From contig JAFKIY010000005.1 in assembly GCA_017306245.1 (NCBI GenBank), positions 62,001-126,000 of the forward strand: 64,000 bases of DNA, given 5' to 3'. Position 1 is the stretch's first letter; each line of letters opens with the position of its first letter. The DNA is from Micrococcales bacterium. GTDB taxonomy: Bacteria > Actinomycetota > Actinomycetes > Actinomycetales > Microbacteriaceae. Positions 29,394 through 37,597 of the stretch are shown piece by piece. Both the position numbers and the translations under genes were made by a program. The notes under the pieces are model-generated. The model did no database searches, had not been told where the DNA came from, and saw only the letters and a program-made list of their open reading frames with translations.

Positions 29394-29473
29394 CGTACTC
29401 CCCGGACACACCCGAGCTGAGTCGCTCCCGTCGCCGGCCGCTGCACACTGGGGGCAACCAGAGAGGAATCACC

Positions 29474-29653
29474 ATGATCAGGAAGTTCGTCCATCGCCTC
29501 ACCCGGGAGTCCGGTGCCGCAACGGCAGAGTACGCGATCGTCACGATGGCCGCCGTCGCGTTCGCGGGGCTGCTCGTCGCCATCTTCCGCAGTGACGAAG
29601 TGCGCGGAATACTGCTGGATCTCGTGCAGCGTGCGTTGTCGTTCAGCGGTTGA
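29474..29653 (+). CDS. DUF4244 small pilin-like protein
   Basis: A 59-aa protein with a short basic N terminus (MIRKFVHRLTRESG) followed by AATAEYAIVTMAAVAFAGLLVAIF, a class III/Flp-type pilin N-terminal helix in which the Glu of TAEY corresponds to Glu+5 of Flp pilins. It is the candidate major pilin of this cluster. ATG 29474 is preceded by GAGAGGAA. No prepilin peptidase gene is seen nearby, so a peptidase encoded elsewhere is presumed. Confidence 0.85.
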   Translation: MIRKFVHRLTRESGAATAEYAIVTMAAVAFAGLLVAIFRSDEVRGILLDLVQRALSFSG

Positions 29654-29675
29654 GCGGCCGCGAGACTCCGGCAGC

Positions 29676-29984
29676 GTGACCGCCGAGTTCGCGGCGGTCG
29701 TTCCCGCCGTCGTCCTCGTTCTGGCCGTCAGCCTCGGCGGCATCCACCTTGCTGCGCGGCAATTGCAGCTCCAGGATGCCGCAGCGCTCGCGGCCCGCAG
29801 CGCCGCCCGCGGATCGCCCATCGATGCGCTCGTGAGTTCGCTCGTGCCTGGCGCTCGCGGGAGCGTCGAGCCGCGGGGCAGCCTGGTCTGCGTGCGGGTC
29901 GACGCTGCGGGGACCCCGCTCTCCGCAATCCTCGGCACCATTGAACTGTCGGCATCCAGCTGCGCGCTCGCCGGCGGCCGCTGA
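29676..29984 (+). CDS. TadE-family pseudopilin
   Basis: A 102-aa protein with a TadE-like start VTAEFAAVVPAVVLVLAVSLGG and one membrane helix, followed by a small extracellular domain with two Cys (SLVCVRV and SSCALAGG) that could form a disulfide. The first start codon in frame is the GTG at 29676. It has no obvious ribosome site and lies 22 nt after the DUF4244 stop, so coupling is likely. TadE proteins are minor pilins or assembly factors. Confidence 0.78.
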   Translation: MTAEFAAVVPAVVLVLAVSLGGIHLAARQLQLQDAAALAARSAARGSPIDALVSSLVPGARGSVEPRGSLVCVRVDAAGTPLSAILGTIELSASSCALAGGR

Positions 29985-30364
29985 TGCGCGGTGCTGTGCT
30001 GATCGCGCAGAGGCACGTCAGGGGAGGCGGCGACCGCGGGGCAGGATCGATTCTGGCGATCTCGCTCGTCGCGGCAATCCTTTCGACCCTTTTCCTTCTC
30101 GCACCCTTCTGTGCCGTGCTGATCGCCCGCGCCGCCGTGACGGGTGCTGCGGATGCTGCCGCGCTGGCCGCGGCCGACGTCGCGATCGGCCTCGTGCCCG
30201 GCATTCCGTGCGAAATCGCGTCCTGGGTCGCAGAGGCAAACGGGGCCGAATTGCGGGAATGTCTGACTGATGGGGTTATTGTGACCGTGAGAGTCAGTGC
30301 GGCAATCTTCGGGTTTCCCGTGTCGTCCACCGCCACGGCGGGGCCGGCCGCCGCGGGGCGTTGA
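29984..30364 (+). CDS. Rv3654c-like / TadG-type secretion-neighbourhood protein
   Basis: A 126-aa protein with a GAGSILAISLVAAILSTLFLLAPF membrane helix preceded by GDRGAGS, the pattern of the small TadE/TadG-like proteins next to actinobacterial tad genes. An extracellular part with two Cys (GIPCEIAS, LRECLTD) follows. The ATG shares a base with the previous stop (TGATG). Function is presumed to be as minor pilin or structural partner, and it closes the cluster. Confidence 0.78.
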   Translation: MRGAVLIAQRHVRGGGDRGAGSILAISLVAAILSTLFLLAPFCAVLIARAAVTGAADAAALAAADVAIGLVPGIPCEIASWVAEANGAELRECLTDGVIVTVRVSAAIFGFPVSSTATAGPAAAGR

Positions 30365-30433
30365 CGCGGACAGCGTGCTGGTTCTGTGTGTATGGTGTCC
30401 CGTGTTGCAGTATTCAGAACGTAGAGGAGTCGC

Positions 30434-33217
30434 GTGCCTGGCACGAAGAAACTGGTCATTGTCGAGTCTCCGGCGAAAGCCAAGACGATCGGACAGTATC
30501 TGGGAGATGACTACGAGGTGCAGGCCTCCGTTGGTCACATCCGCGACCTCATCGAACCCAAGAACCTTCCGCCGGAGCTGAAGAAGGGTTCTCTCGGCAA
30601 ATTCTCGGTCGACATCGAGAACGACTTCGAACCGTACTATGTGGTCTCCGATCAGAAGCGCAAAACGGTCGCCGAGTTGAAGCGCGCCCTCAAGGATGCC
30701 GACGAACTCTACCTCGCAACCGATGAGGACCGCGAAGGCGAGGCTATCGCGTGGCACCTGCTTCAGGTGTTGAACCCGAAGATTCCGGTGAAGCGAATGG
30801 TCTTCCACGAAATCACGAAAGATGCCATAGAACATGCCCGCGACAACACGCGGGAGATCGACATTGATCTGGTGGATGCGCAGGAGACCAGACGCATCCT
30901 CGACCGCCTCTACGGGTTCGAGGTGTCTCCGGTGCTGTGGCGGAAGGTCGGTCCCGGCCTTTCCGCCGGTCGGGTGCAGTCCGCGGCGACCAGGCTCGTC
31001 GTGGACAGGGAACGTGAACGACTCGCGTTCGTGAGCGCCGAGTACTGGGACCTCGTCGCGCAGTTCGTGCCGCCGACATCATCGGAGCGGTTCGAGGCGA
31101 AACTTGTCCGGCTCGACGGGACGCGCATCGCGACGGGACGTGATTTCGACGACACCGGCGCACTGAAGTCGAACGTGACGGCACTCGACGAGACCGCCGC
31201 CGCAACCCTCGCCGCCGCGCTGCGGGAAGACTCGACAACGCTCACGGTGACCTCGGTGGAGTCGAAACCGTACACGCGTCGCCCGGCGGCGCCGTTCACG
31301 ACCTCCACGCTTCAGCAGGAGGCCGCGCGCAAACTGCGGTTCACGGCACGCCAGGCCATGAGTGTTGCGCAGAGCCTGTACGAAAACGGATATATCACCT
31401 ACGTGCGCACCGACTCGCCGGCGCTGTCTCAGCAGGCGATCTCCGCGGCGCGGGCCCAGGCAGCATCGCTGTACGGCCCGGAAACCGTGCCAGAGAAGCC
31501 ACGCACCTACGCCGGCCGTTCCAAGAACGCGCAGGAAGCTCACGAGGCGATCCGCCCATCGGGGGATACCTTCCGCACGCCCGGCGAGCTCGAAGGCACG
31601 CTGCGCGGCAACGAATGGAAACTGTACAACCTGATCTGGAAGCGCACCATCGCCTCCCAGATGGCGGATGCGCGAGGGTCGACGGCGACCGTCACGATCG
31701 CTGCGACGACGCCGGACGCGCTCGCGGAGTTCTCGGCCAGCGGTACTGTGATCACGTTCCGCGGCTTCCTCGCCGCCTATGAAGAGGGCCACGACGAGGA
31801 GCGCAACGAGTCCGCTGAACCGGTCGAGGCGAAGCTGCCGCAGCTTGCGGAGGGTCAGTCGCTCCACCTCGAGGATGTGGAAGCGAAAGGCCATGAAACG
31901 TCGCCGCCGCCCCGCTACACCGAGGCGAGCCTCATCAAGACGCTCGAAGAACTGGGGATCGGTCGTCCGTCCACGTTCACGTCGATCATCTCGACCATCA
32001 TCGACCGCGGCTACGTCACACCCCGGGGAAGCGCTCTCGTCCCGAACTGGGTCGCGTTCTCCGTCGTTCGACTGCTGGAGGACTACTTCACCGAACTCGT
32101 GCAATACGACTTCACGGCGGGGATGGAGAACGACCTCGACCGCATTGCCGACGGCAGCGAGAGCCGGGTCGACTGGCTCAACAGCTTCTACTTCGGCGGA
32201 CCCAAATATAAGGGGCTGCGCAACGTCATCGACAACCTCGGCGAGATCGACGCGAAATCCATCAACTCAATTCGGCTGGACGACCGCGCGACGCTGCGGA
32301 TCGGGAAGTACGGGCCGTACCTCGAGGTGACGGAACCGGGCGCGGACCCGGATGCGAAGCCGCGGCGGGTGAACATCCCGGACGGCCTGGCCCCGGACGA
32401 ACTCACGATCGCGAAAGCGCACGAGCTCATCGACGCCCCTGTCGTCGTCGACCGGGTGATCGGCATCAATCCGGACAACGGGAAAGAAATCGTCGCCAAG
32501 AACGGCCGGTACGGGCCCTACGTGACCGAACTCGAACCGGTGAAGGAGGTCGACGGGGCCGTGGCCGTTGAGGAACCTGCCTCCGCGGCCGCAGAAACCG
32601 TCGATCCGGCGACGGGGGAGATCATTCCGGCCAAACCGGCGAAGAAACCGGCAAAGAAGAAGTCCGCTGAACCGAAGCCGCGCACCGCATCCATTTTCGC
32701 GAGCATGGATCTTGCCACGATCGACCTGGACACGGCGCTGCGCCTGCTCAACCTTCCGCGCGTCGTCGGGCAGGATCCGGAAAGCGGCGAAGACATCACC
32801 GCGCAAAACGGCAAGTTCGGCCCCTACCTGAAAAAGGGAACCGACTCGCGATCCCTCACGAGCGAGGAGCAGATCTTCGAAATCGACCTGGCCGGAGCCC
32901 TCGAGCTGTTTGCGCAGCCGAAGTACGGGGCGCGGCGCGCGTCGAGCGCGCTCAAGGAATTCGCTGAAGACCCGGAGAGCGGCAAACCGGTGAAAGTCAA
33001 GGACGGTCGGTTCGGACCGTACGTGACCGACGGGGTCACCAATGCGACGATTCCGCGCGGGGAATCTGTGGAAGAAATCGACTTCGAACGGGCCGTCCAG
33101 CTCCTCGCGGACAAACGCGCGAAGGGACCGGCGAAGCCGAAATCCAAACCCGCCGCCCGCCGCAAGGCGCCAGCGAAGAAGCCTGCGGCAAAGAAGCCGG
33201 CGGCGAAGAAGAAGTGA
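30434..33217 (+). CDS. topA: DNA topoisomerase I
   Basis: A 927-aa type IA topoisomerase relaxing negative supercoils. The Toprim domain starts at once (KLVIVESPAKAKTIGQYLG, residues 5-23; metal-binding DEDREGEAIAWHL). The active-site Tyr is in ENGYITYVRTDSPALS, and the decatenation region HEAIRPS and TSIISTIIDRGYV are present. In place of zinc fingers the C-terminal part has several repeated domains (INPDNGKEIVAKNGRYGPYV-like, three to four copies) and ends in a Lys/Ala-rich tail (AKKPAAKKPAAKKK). This is the actinobacterial form. The GTG start follows AGAGGAG. It overlaps tmk by 4 nt. Confidence 0.97.
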   Translation: MPGTKKLVIVESPAKAKTIGQYLGDDYEVQASVGHIRDLIEPKNLPPELKKGSLGKFSVDIENDFEPYYVVSDQKRKTVAELKRALKDADELYLATDEDREGEAIAWHLLQVLNPKIPVKRMVFHEITKDAIEHARDNTREIDIDLVDAQETRRILDRLYGFEVSPVLWRKVGPGLSAGRVQSAATRLVVDRERERLAFVSAEYWDLVAQFVPPTSSERFEAKLVRLDGTRIATGRDFDDTGALKSNVTALDETAAATLAAALREDSTTLTVTSVESKPYTRRPAAPFTTSTLQQEAARKLRFTARQAMSVAQSLYENGYITYVRTDSPALSQQAISAARAQAASLYGPETVPEKPRTYAGRSKNAQEAHEAIRPSGDTFRTPGELEGTLRGNEWKLYNLIWKRTIASQMADARGSTATVTIAATTPDALAEFSASGTVITFRGFLAAYEEGHDEERNESAEPVEAKLPQLAEGQSLHLEDVEAKGHETSPPPRYTEASLIKTLEELGIGRPSTFTSIISTIIDRGYVTPRGSALVPNWVAFSVVRLLEDYFTELVQYDFTAGMENDLDRIADGSESRVDWLNSFYFGGPKYKGLRNVIDNLGEIDAKSINSIRLDDRATLRIGKYGPYLEVTEPGADPDAKPRRVNIPDGLAPDELTIAKAHELIDAPVVVDRVIGINPDNGKEIVAKNGRYGPYVTELEPVKEVDGAVAVEEPASAAAETVDPATGEIIPAKPAKKPAKKKSAEPKPRTASIFASMDLATIDLDTALRLLNLPRVVGQDPESGEDITAQNGKFGPYLKKGTDSRSLTSEEQIFEIDLAGALELFAQPKYGARRASSALKEFAEDPESGKPVKVKDGRFGPYVTDGVTNATIPRGESVEEIDFERAVQLLADKRAKGPAKPKSKPAARRKAPAKKPAAKKPAAKKK

Positions 33218-33837
33218 CCCGAGGGCTCTTCATCACCTTCGAAGGGGGTGACGGTTCGGGAAAGTCGACGCAGCTTTCCCTTCTCGTGTCGTGGCTGGAG
33301 CAACTCGGCCGCACCGTCGTGACCACGCGCGAGCCGGGCGGGACACCGCTCGGCGAGGAGCTGAGGGAGATCGTGCTGCACTCCCGAGGGCACATCACGC
33401 CGAAATCCGAAGCCCTCATTTATGCGGCAGATCGCGCCCACCACATCGCGACCAAAGTTCGGCCGGCGATCGAGCGCGGCGACATTGTCGTGCAGGACCG
33501 GTACCTGGACTCCTCGGTGGCCTATCAGGGGGTCGGACGCGACCTCGGTGCGGACGATATTCGCCGCGTATCGATGTGGGCCACGGATGGCCTGCTTCCC
33601 GACCTCACCGTTCTGCTGGACCTCGAAGAGACCCTCGGGCGCGAAAGGCTCGACACGGCGCGAACCCGCTTCGACCGGCTCGAAGCGGAGGAGCAGGAGT
33701 TCCACTCCAGAGTTCGCGCCGCGTACCTTGCCCTTGCCGAAGCGGAGCCGGAGCGTTTCCTCGTGCTGGATGCCACGCGGGCCCGCGAGGATCTCGCCGG
33801 GGAAATCCGCTCCCGCGTCGCGACGCTACTGTCCTGA
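33214..33837 (+). CDS. tmk: thymidylate kinase
   Basis: A 207-aa dTMP kinase making dTDP. It has the P-loop FITFEGGDGSGKSTQLSLL (residues 5-23), the substrate motif QDRYLDSSVAYQGVGR (DR-Y/H) and a lid RERLDTARTRFDRLEAEEQEF. The GTG start lies in GTGA with the topA stop. tmk-holB adjacency is widespread. With thymidine kinase in the same window, both the salvage step and the next phosphorylation are encoded here. Confidence 0.95.
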   Translation: MTRGLFITFEGGDGSGKSTQLSLLVSWLEQLGRTVVTTREPGGTPLGEELREIVLHSRGHITPKSEALIYAADRAHHIATKVRPAIERGDIVVQDRYLDSSVAYQGVGRDLGADDIRRVSMWATDGLLPDLTVLLDLEETLGRERLDTARTRFDRLEAEEQEFHSRVRAAYLALAEAEPERFLVLDATRAREDLAGEIRSRVATLLS

Positions 33838-33845
33838 GTCTGCAC

Positions 33846-33851
33846 TAGCGT
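33846..33851 (+). promoter_or_regulatory. -10 box for leaderless holB transcript
   Basis: TAGCGT ends 6 nt before the ATG at 33858. It gives holB a possible promoter of its own inside the topA-tmk-holB run. Confidence 0.45.
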
Positions 33852-33857
33852 CGTCAT

Positions 33858-35042
33858 ATGTCGATCTGGGACGAATTGACCGGCCAATCGGAGGCGATCG
33901 CAGTTTTTCGCGCCGCCGCCGAGCGTGAACTCGCGCGTCCCGACGGTTCGCAGGGCGCCGCGGCGGGTTCGAGCGGATCGATGACCCACTCCTGGCTCAT
34001 CACCGGCCCGCCCGGTTCCGGGCGTTCCAACCTCGCCTTCGCCTTCGCCACGGCGCTGCTCAGTCCGGGCACCGAGGACGGCGATGAGGCGACCAGGCGG
34101 CAGGTGGCGGCACGCACCCATCCGGATCTGGGCGTCCTGAGCACCGAACGGGTCATCATCTCGATCGAGGAGGTCCGCGCGCTCGTGGCGACCTCCCACT
34201 TCTCGCCCTCGGTGGGCCGCTACCGCGTCATGATCATCGAGGACGCCGACCGTATGACCGAACGCACCTCGAACGTCCTGCTGAAAGCGCTCGAGGAGCC
34301 CCCGCCGCGCACCGTGTGGATTCTGTGCGCGCCGAGCGAGGCCGACCTGATCCCGACCGTGCGTTCGCGCGTGCGCAGCGTGCGCTTGAGGGTTCCGGCG
34401 GTCGCCGATGTCGCGGAGCTGATTTCGCGGCGCGACGGAGTCGATGCGGCCGTCGCAACGCGCGCGGCCAGGGAGGCGCAGAGCCACATCGGGATGGCCC
34501 ATCGTCTCGCCACGAACGAGCAGGCGAGAGACCGTCGCGAGCGTACACTCCGCGAGGCGCTCGGCATTCGGACCGTGTCGGATGCGGTGATTGCGGCGGG
34601 CGCGCTCCTGGAGACCGCAGCCGACGATGCGAAGGCCATCACCGAGGAACGTGATGCCGAGGAGCGGGAGTCGGCGCTGCGTTCTCTGGGTGTCGAACCG
34701 GGCGGCACCATCCCACCCGCGCTCCGGGGCCAGTTGAAGTCTCTCGAAGAGGATCAGAAGCGGAGATCGACGAGAAGTCTCCGGGACGGCCTCGATCGCA
34801 TCATGGTGGATTTGCTCTCGCTGTTCCGGGATATTCTTCTCGTCCAGCTCGGCGCCGAATCGGAACCGGTCAATCTCGAAATCCTGGATCGGATTCGCGC
34901 TGCGGCGCGTGCATCGACGCCCGCGCAAACACTCGCTACGCTGGACGCGATCGCGACGGCCCGCCGCCGGATCGACAACAACGTTGCGCCGGCTCTCGCA
35001 CTCGAGGCAATGCTCATCACGGCACGAAGGGTTGACGCATGA
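33858..35042 (+). CDS. holB: DNA polymerase III subunit delta'
   Basis: A 394-aa clamp-loader subunit. The AAA+ fold is recognisable by LITGPPGSGRSNLAFAFATALL, where the Walker A Lys is replaced by Arg (GSGRSN). This fits a delta' subunit that no longer hydrolyses ATP. The SRC-like arginine-finger region reads LIPTVRSRVRSVRL, and KALEEPPPRTVWILC is the sensor block. Zinc cysteines of DnaX are absent. The C-terminal domain is helical. The stop overlaps the next gene by 4 nt (ATGA). Confidence 0.92.
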   Translation: MSIWDELTGQSEAIAVFRAAAERELARPDGSQGAAAGSSGSMTHSWLITGPPGSGRSNLAFAFATALLSPGTEDGDEATRRQVAARTHPDLGVLSTERVIISIEEVRALVATSHFSPSVGRYRVMIIEDADRMTERTSNVLLKALEEPPPRTVWILCAPSEADLIPTVRSRVRSVRLRVPAVADVAELISRRDGVDAAVATRAAREAQSHIGMAHRLATNEQARDRRERTLREALGIRTVSDAVIAAGALLETAADDAKAITEERDAEERESALRSLGVEPGGTIPPALRGQLKSLEEDQKRRSTRSLRDGLDRIMVDLLSLFRDILLVQLGAESEPVNLEILDRIRAAARASTPAQTLATLDAIATARRRIDNNVAPALALEAMLITARRVDA

Positions 35043-36586
35043 TTCACCAACACGGGCGCGGCGTCCGCGCCGCGCTGGCGGCCGTGAGCCTCGCGCTGCT
35101 GGTTTCACTCAGCGGATGCGTATCTCTGTTCCTCCCACCGGCGCCGTCGACGACATCCGTTCCCACCGGGGAGAAGGTGGCGGCGGATCTTGAGCCGTTC
35201 TACGGCCAGACGCTGCATTGGTCGAAGTGCGAGGGGACGTTCCAGTGCGCCACCGCGATGGCGCCCATGGACTGGAGCGATCCGTCGCGCGGCAAGTCCA
35301 TTCATCTTGCGCTGATCCGGGCAACAGCGACCGGGAACCGGTTGGGTTCCCTCCTCGTCAACCCGGGCGGTCCCGGCGGGTCCGGCTACGACTTCATCCG
35401 CGACAGCCTCAGCTACGCGGTGGACTCGAAGCTGAACGACCACTTCGATATCGTCGGGTTCGATCCGAGAGGCGTGAACAAGTCGTCGGCGGTGAAGTGC
35501 TACAACGACCCATCCGAGATGGACTCCTTCCTGTTCGACATCCCGCCGGACCCCGTGGCCTCCGACGCCTGGATCGACGATATCGAGAAATCCAACGCGG
35601 ACTTCGGGGCGGCATGCCTCAAATACACGGGCGAACTTCTCGGTTTCGTCGACACGGTGAGCGCTGCCCGCGACCTCGACATGCTTCGGGCGGTTCTCGG
35701 GGACAAGAAGCTCAACTACCTCGGTTACTCTTACGGGACGTTCCTGGGCGCGACGTACGCTGACCTGTTTCCGAAGAAGACGGGCCGTCTCGTCCTGGAC
35801 GGCGCCGTGGATCCCGCCACGACCGATTTCGAGGTGACGGAAACGCAGGCGGTCGGTTTCGAGAACGCGGCGCGCGCGTACCTCAAGGATTGCTTCACCG
35901 GCAGCGATTGCCCGTTCAGCGGAACCGTGGATTCGGCGATGGCACGCATCCGGGCCATTCTGGATCGCCTCGATGCGAGTCCGCTGCGCGCCTCCGACGG
36001 TCGGATGCTGGGCAGCGCCGTCATGTTCACCGCAATCATCCTCCCGTTGTACAGCGAGTCGAACTGGCCCTACCTGAGCGACCTGTTCACCGACGTGCTG
36101 CAGGGCAACGCTGACTATGCGTTCCAGCTGGCGGATGCCTACTACGGCCGCAACTCCGACGGCACCTACGAGGACAACTCGACGGAAGCGTTCATCGCGA
36201 TCAACTGCCTGGACTACCAGTCGGTGAGCACGCGGGCGACCTTGCGAGCGGAGGCGGCCGAGCTTGCCAAGGCAGCGCCGACGTTCGGCCCGCAAATGTC
36301 CTACGGCGGGACCTCGTGCGACCAGTGGCCGTTCAAGTCGACGAGGGTGAGGGCGCCGATCGCGGCGGCCGGCTCGGCCCCGATTCTTGTGGTGGGGACG
36401 ACAAACGACCCGGCAACGCCCTACCAGTGGGCCGTGAACCTCGCCAACGAGCTGGAGAACGGGCACCTGGTGACGTACCACGGCGAGGGCCACACCGCGT
36501 ACAACAAGTCGAACTCCTGCGTGAACAGGACCGTGGATGATTTCTTCGTGAACGGAACGGTGCCGGGCGCGGACCCGAATTGCTGA
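35039..36586 (+). CDS. secreted alpha/beta-hydrolase lipoprotein (tripeptidyl aminopeptidase-like)
   Basis: A 515-aa lipoprotein of the S33 tripeptidyl-aminopeptidase/SlpD-E family. The N-terminal signal (RAALAAVSLALLVSLSGC) ends in a lipobox LSGC, with Cys28 as the lipidated residue. The alpha/beta-hydrolase core has LLVNPGGPGGSGYDF (oxyanion region), DIVGFDPRGVNKS, the nucleophile elbow YLGYSYGTFLGATYADLFP, a catalytic Asp in ILVVGTTNDPATPYQWA and His in VTYHGEGHTAY. The C-terminal TAP-type domain is present. It probably cleaves short peptides outside the membrane. ATG 35039 overlaps the holB stop, a conserved arrangement in Actinobacteria. Confidence 0.9.
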   Translation: MIHQHGRGVRAALAAVSLALLVSLSGCVSLFLPPAPSTTSVPTGEKVAADLEPFYGQTLHWSKCEGTFQCATAMAPMDWSDPSRGKSIHLALIRATATGNRLGSLLVNPGGPGGSGYDFIRDSLSYAVDSKLNDHFDIVGFDPRGVNKSSAVKCYNDPSEMDSFLFDIPPDPVASDAWIDDIEKSNADFGAACLKYTGELLGFVDTVSAARDLDMLRAVLGDKKLNYLGYSYGTFLGATYADLFPKKTGRLVLDGAVDPATTDFEVTETQAVGFENAARAYLKDCFTGSDCPFSGTVDSAMARIRAILDRLDASPLRASDGRMLGSAVMFTAIILPLYSESNWPYLSDLFTDVLQGNADYAFQLADAYYGRNSDGTYEDNSTEAFIAINCLDYQSVSTRATLRAEAAELAKAAPTFGPQMSYGGTSCDQWPFKSTRVRAPIAAAGSAPILVVGTTNDPATPYQWAVNLANELENGHLVTYHGEGHTAYNKSNSCVNRTVDDFFVNGTVPGADPNC

Positions 36587-36589
36587 GTG

Positions 36590-36612
36590 GTGCAAAATTG
36601 CACAATCTGCAA
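36590..36612 (+). promoter_or_regulatory. overlapping TGCAA/TTGCA dyads upstream of tetR-type gene
   Basis: GTGCAA (36590-36595) and TTGCAC (36598-36603) form a dyad with a 2-nt centre. The right half TTGCA also pairs with TGCAA (36608-36612) across 5 nt. The sites end 11 nt before the TetR start codon and are likely the autoregulatory operator. Confidence 0.5.
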
Positions 36613-36622
36613 CAATAAGATC

Positions 36623-37273
36623 ATGGTTTCTTCCTCGCAGACCCCGATGCCCGGACTCCGCGAACGCAAGCGCCTCGCGACGAGGCGCGCCATCCAGCAC
36701 GCCGTCGTGGACCTCGCGACCGAACACGGCTACGACCACGTCACCATCGAGGAAGTCAGTGCGGCAGCCAACGTGTCCCCTCGCACGTTCTTCAACTACT
36801 TCGCCTCCAAAGAGGAGGCCGCCGTCGGCGATGTTCCGACGCTTGCCAACCTGAACGCGGCGCAGGAGTTTCTGGGCGAAGGCAGACACGAGAACCTTCT
36901 CGCCGGACTTGGGCGCCTGCTCGCGGCGGCATCCAGTTCGCTCGCCGACGACCGCGCCGAAAGTCAGCGTCGACGTGTCCTGCTCCGCGAACATCCCGCG
37001 CTCTTCGCCAAGCGAATGGCCGTCCTGCACGAGTTCGAGGACGAACTCGCTGACCTGGTCGGCCGCAGGCTCGAGATCGACGGCGCCACCGGCCCCGAAG
37101 ATCCGGCTACCCGCCAGCAGCAGGCGCGCCTCGTGGCGCTCATCGGATTCGCCACGATGAGGCACGCCTACCGCCGCTGGATCGACGAGGAGGATGACAG
37201 ATCGCTGTCGAGTCGCATCCGCGAGGCGTTCGAGGAACTCGACGCCACTCTCGCGTCCACGTACGGCCGGTGA
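36623..37273 (+). CDS. TetR-family transcriptional regulator
   Basis: A 216-aa TetR regulator with N-terminal HTH: RERKRLATRRAIQHAVVDLATEHGYDHVTIEEVSAAANVSPRTFFNYFASKEEA (the last third, VSPRTFFNYF, is the recognition helix). The C-terminal ligand domain is all helical and not assignable. ATG 36623 is chosen. A GTG at 36587 is in frame but lies inside the palindromic operator region. Whether it controls the upstream peptidase gene, itself or a distant target cannot be told. Confidence 0.88.
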   Translation: MVSSSQTPMPGLRERKRLATRRAIQHAVVDLATEHGYDHVTIEEVSAAANVSPRTFFNYFASKEEAAVGDVPTLANLNAAQEFLGEGRHENLLAGLGRLLAAASSSLADDRAESQRRRVLLREHPALFAKRMAVLHEFEDELADLVGRRLEIDGATGPEDPATRQQQARLVALIGFATMRHAYRRWIDEEDDRSLSSRIREAFEELDATLASTYGR

Positions 37274-37314
37274 TCGGCTAAGCTTTCTAGCTGTGTCTTC
37301 GCGCAGCGAAGTCC

Positions 37315-37387
37315 GCCGCCTTAGCTCAGTCGGTAGAGCATCTCACTCGTAATGAGAAGGTCGTCAGTTCGATTCTGACAGGCGGCT
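37315..37387 (+). tRNA. tRNA-Thr (anticodon CGT)
   Basis: A 73-nt tRNA: acceptor GCCGCCT/AGGCGGC, D arm AGCTCAGTCGGTAGAGCA, anticodon arm TCTCA-CTCGTAA-TGAGA with anticodon CGT (codon ACG), T arm GTCAGTTCGATTCTGAC. Discriminator T, CCA not encoded. A TAAGCT box at 37279-37284 could be its -10. Confidence 0.96.
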
Positions 37388-37597
37388 CCCTCCGGCAGCG
37401 CGAGTCCACCATTTGGGGGACCGACGCGCGAGTTGACCCCCGAGTGCGTGACATTTTCCGCAGCGAAACGCCCCCAATTCAGGGGTAGTTGCCGGAAAGT
37501 TCCCCTCATCGCATTGCAATCGCCGTCAATGCGGACATAGCGTTGGCACTGCGAATCGTTGGGGAACGGTTGCTGAACAGGTCCGGGGGGAACTGCC
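37388..37597. other. intergenic region between tRNA-Thr and CAP-domain gene
   Basis: 210 nt without a gene. A GGGGG/CCCCC pair (37414-37437 region) could act as a weak terminator after the tRNA. No -10 box in the 6-nt register precedes the GTG at 37598, but GGGGGGAA lies just upstream of it as a ribosome site. Nothing else is recognised. Confidence 0.4.

Noticed and set aside
36587..36622. GTG at 36587 as start of the TetR gene
   Set aside because: It would make the palindromic operator coding and add a non-homologous Cys/Asn-rich leader. ATG 36623 fits the family.
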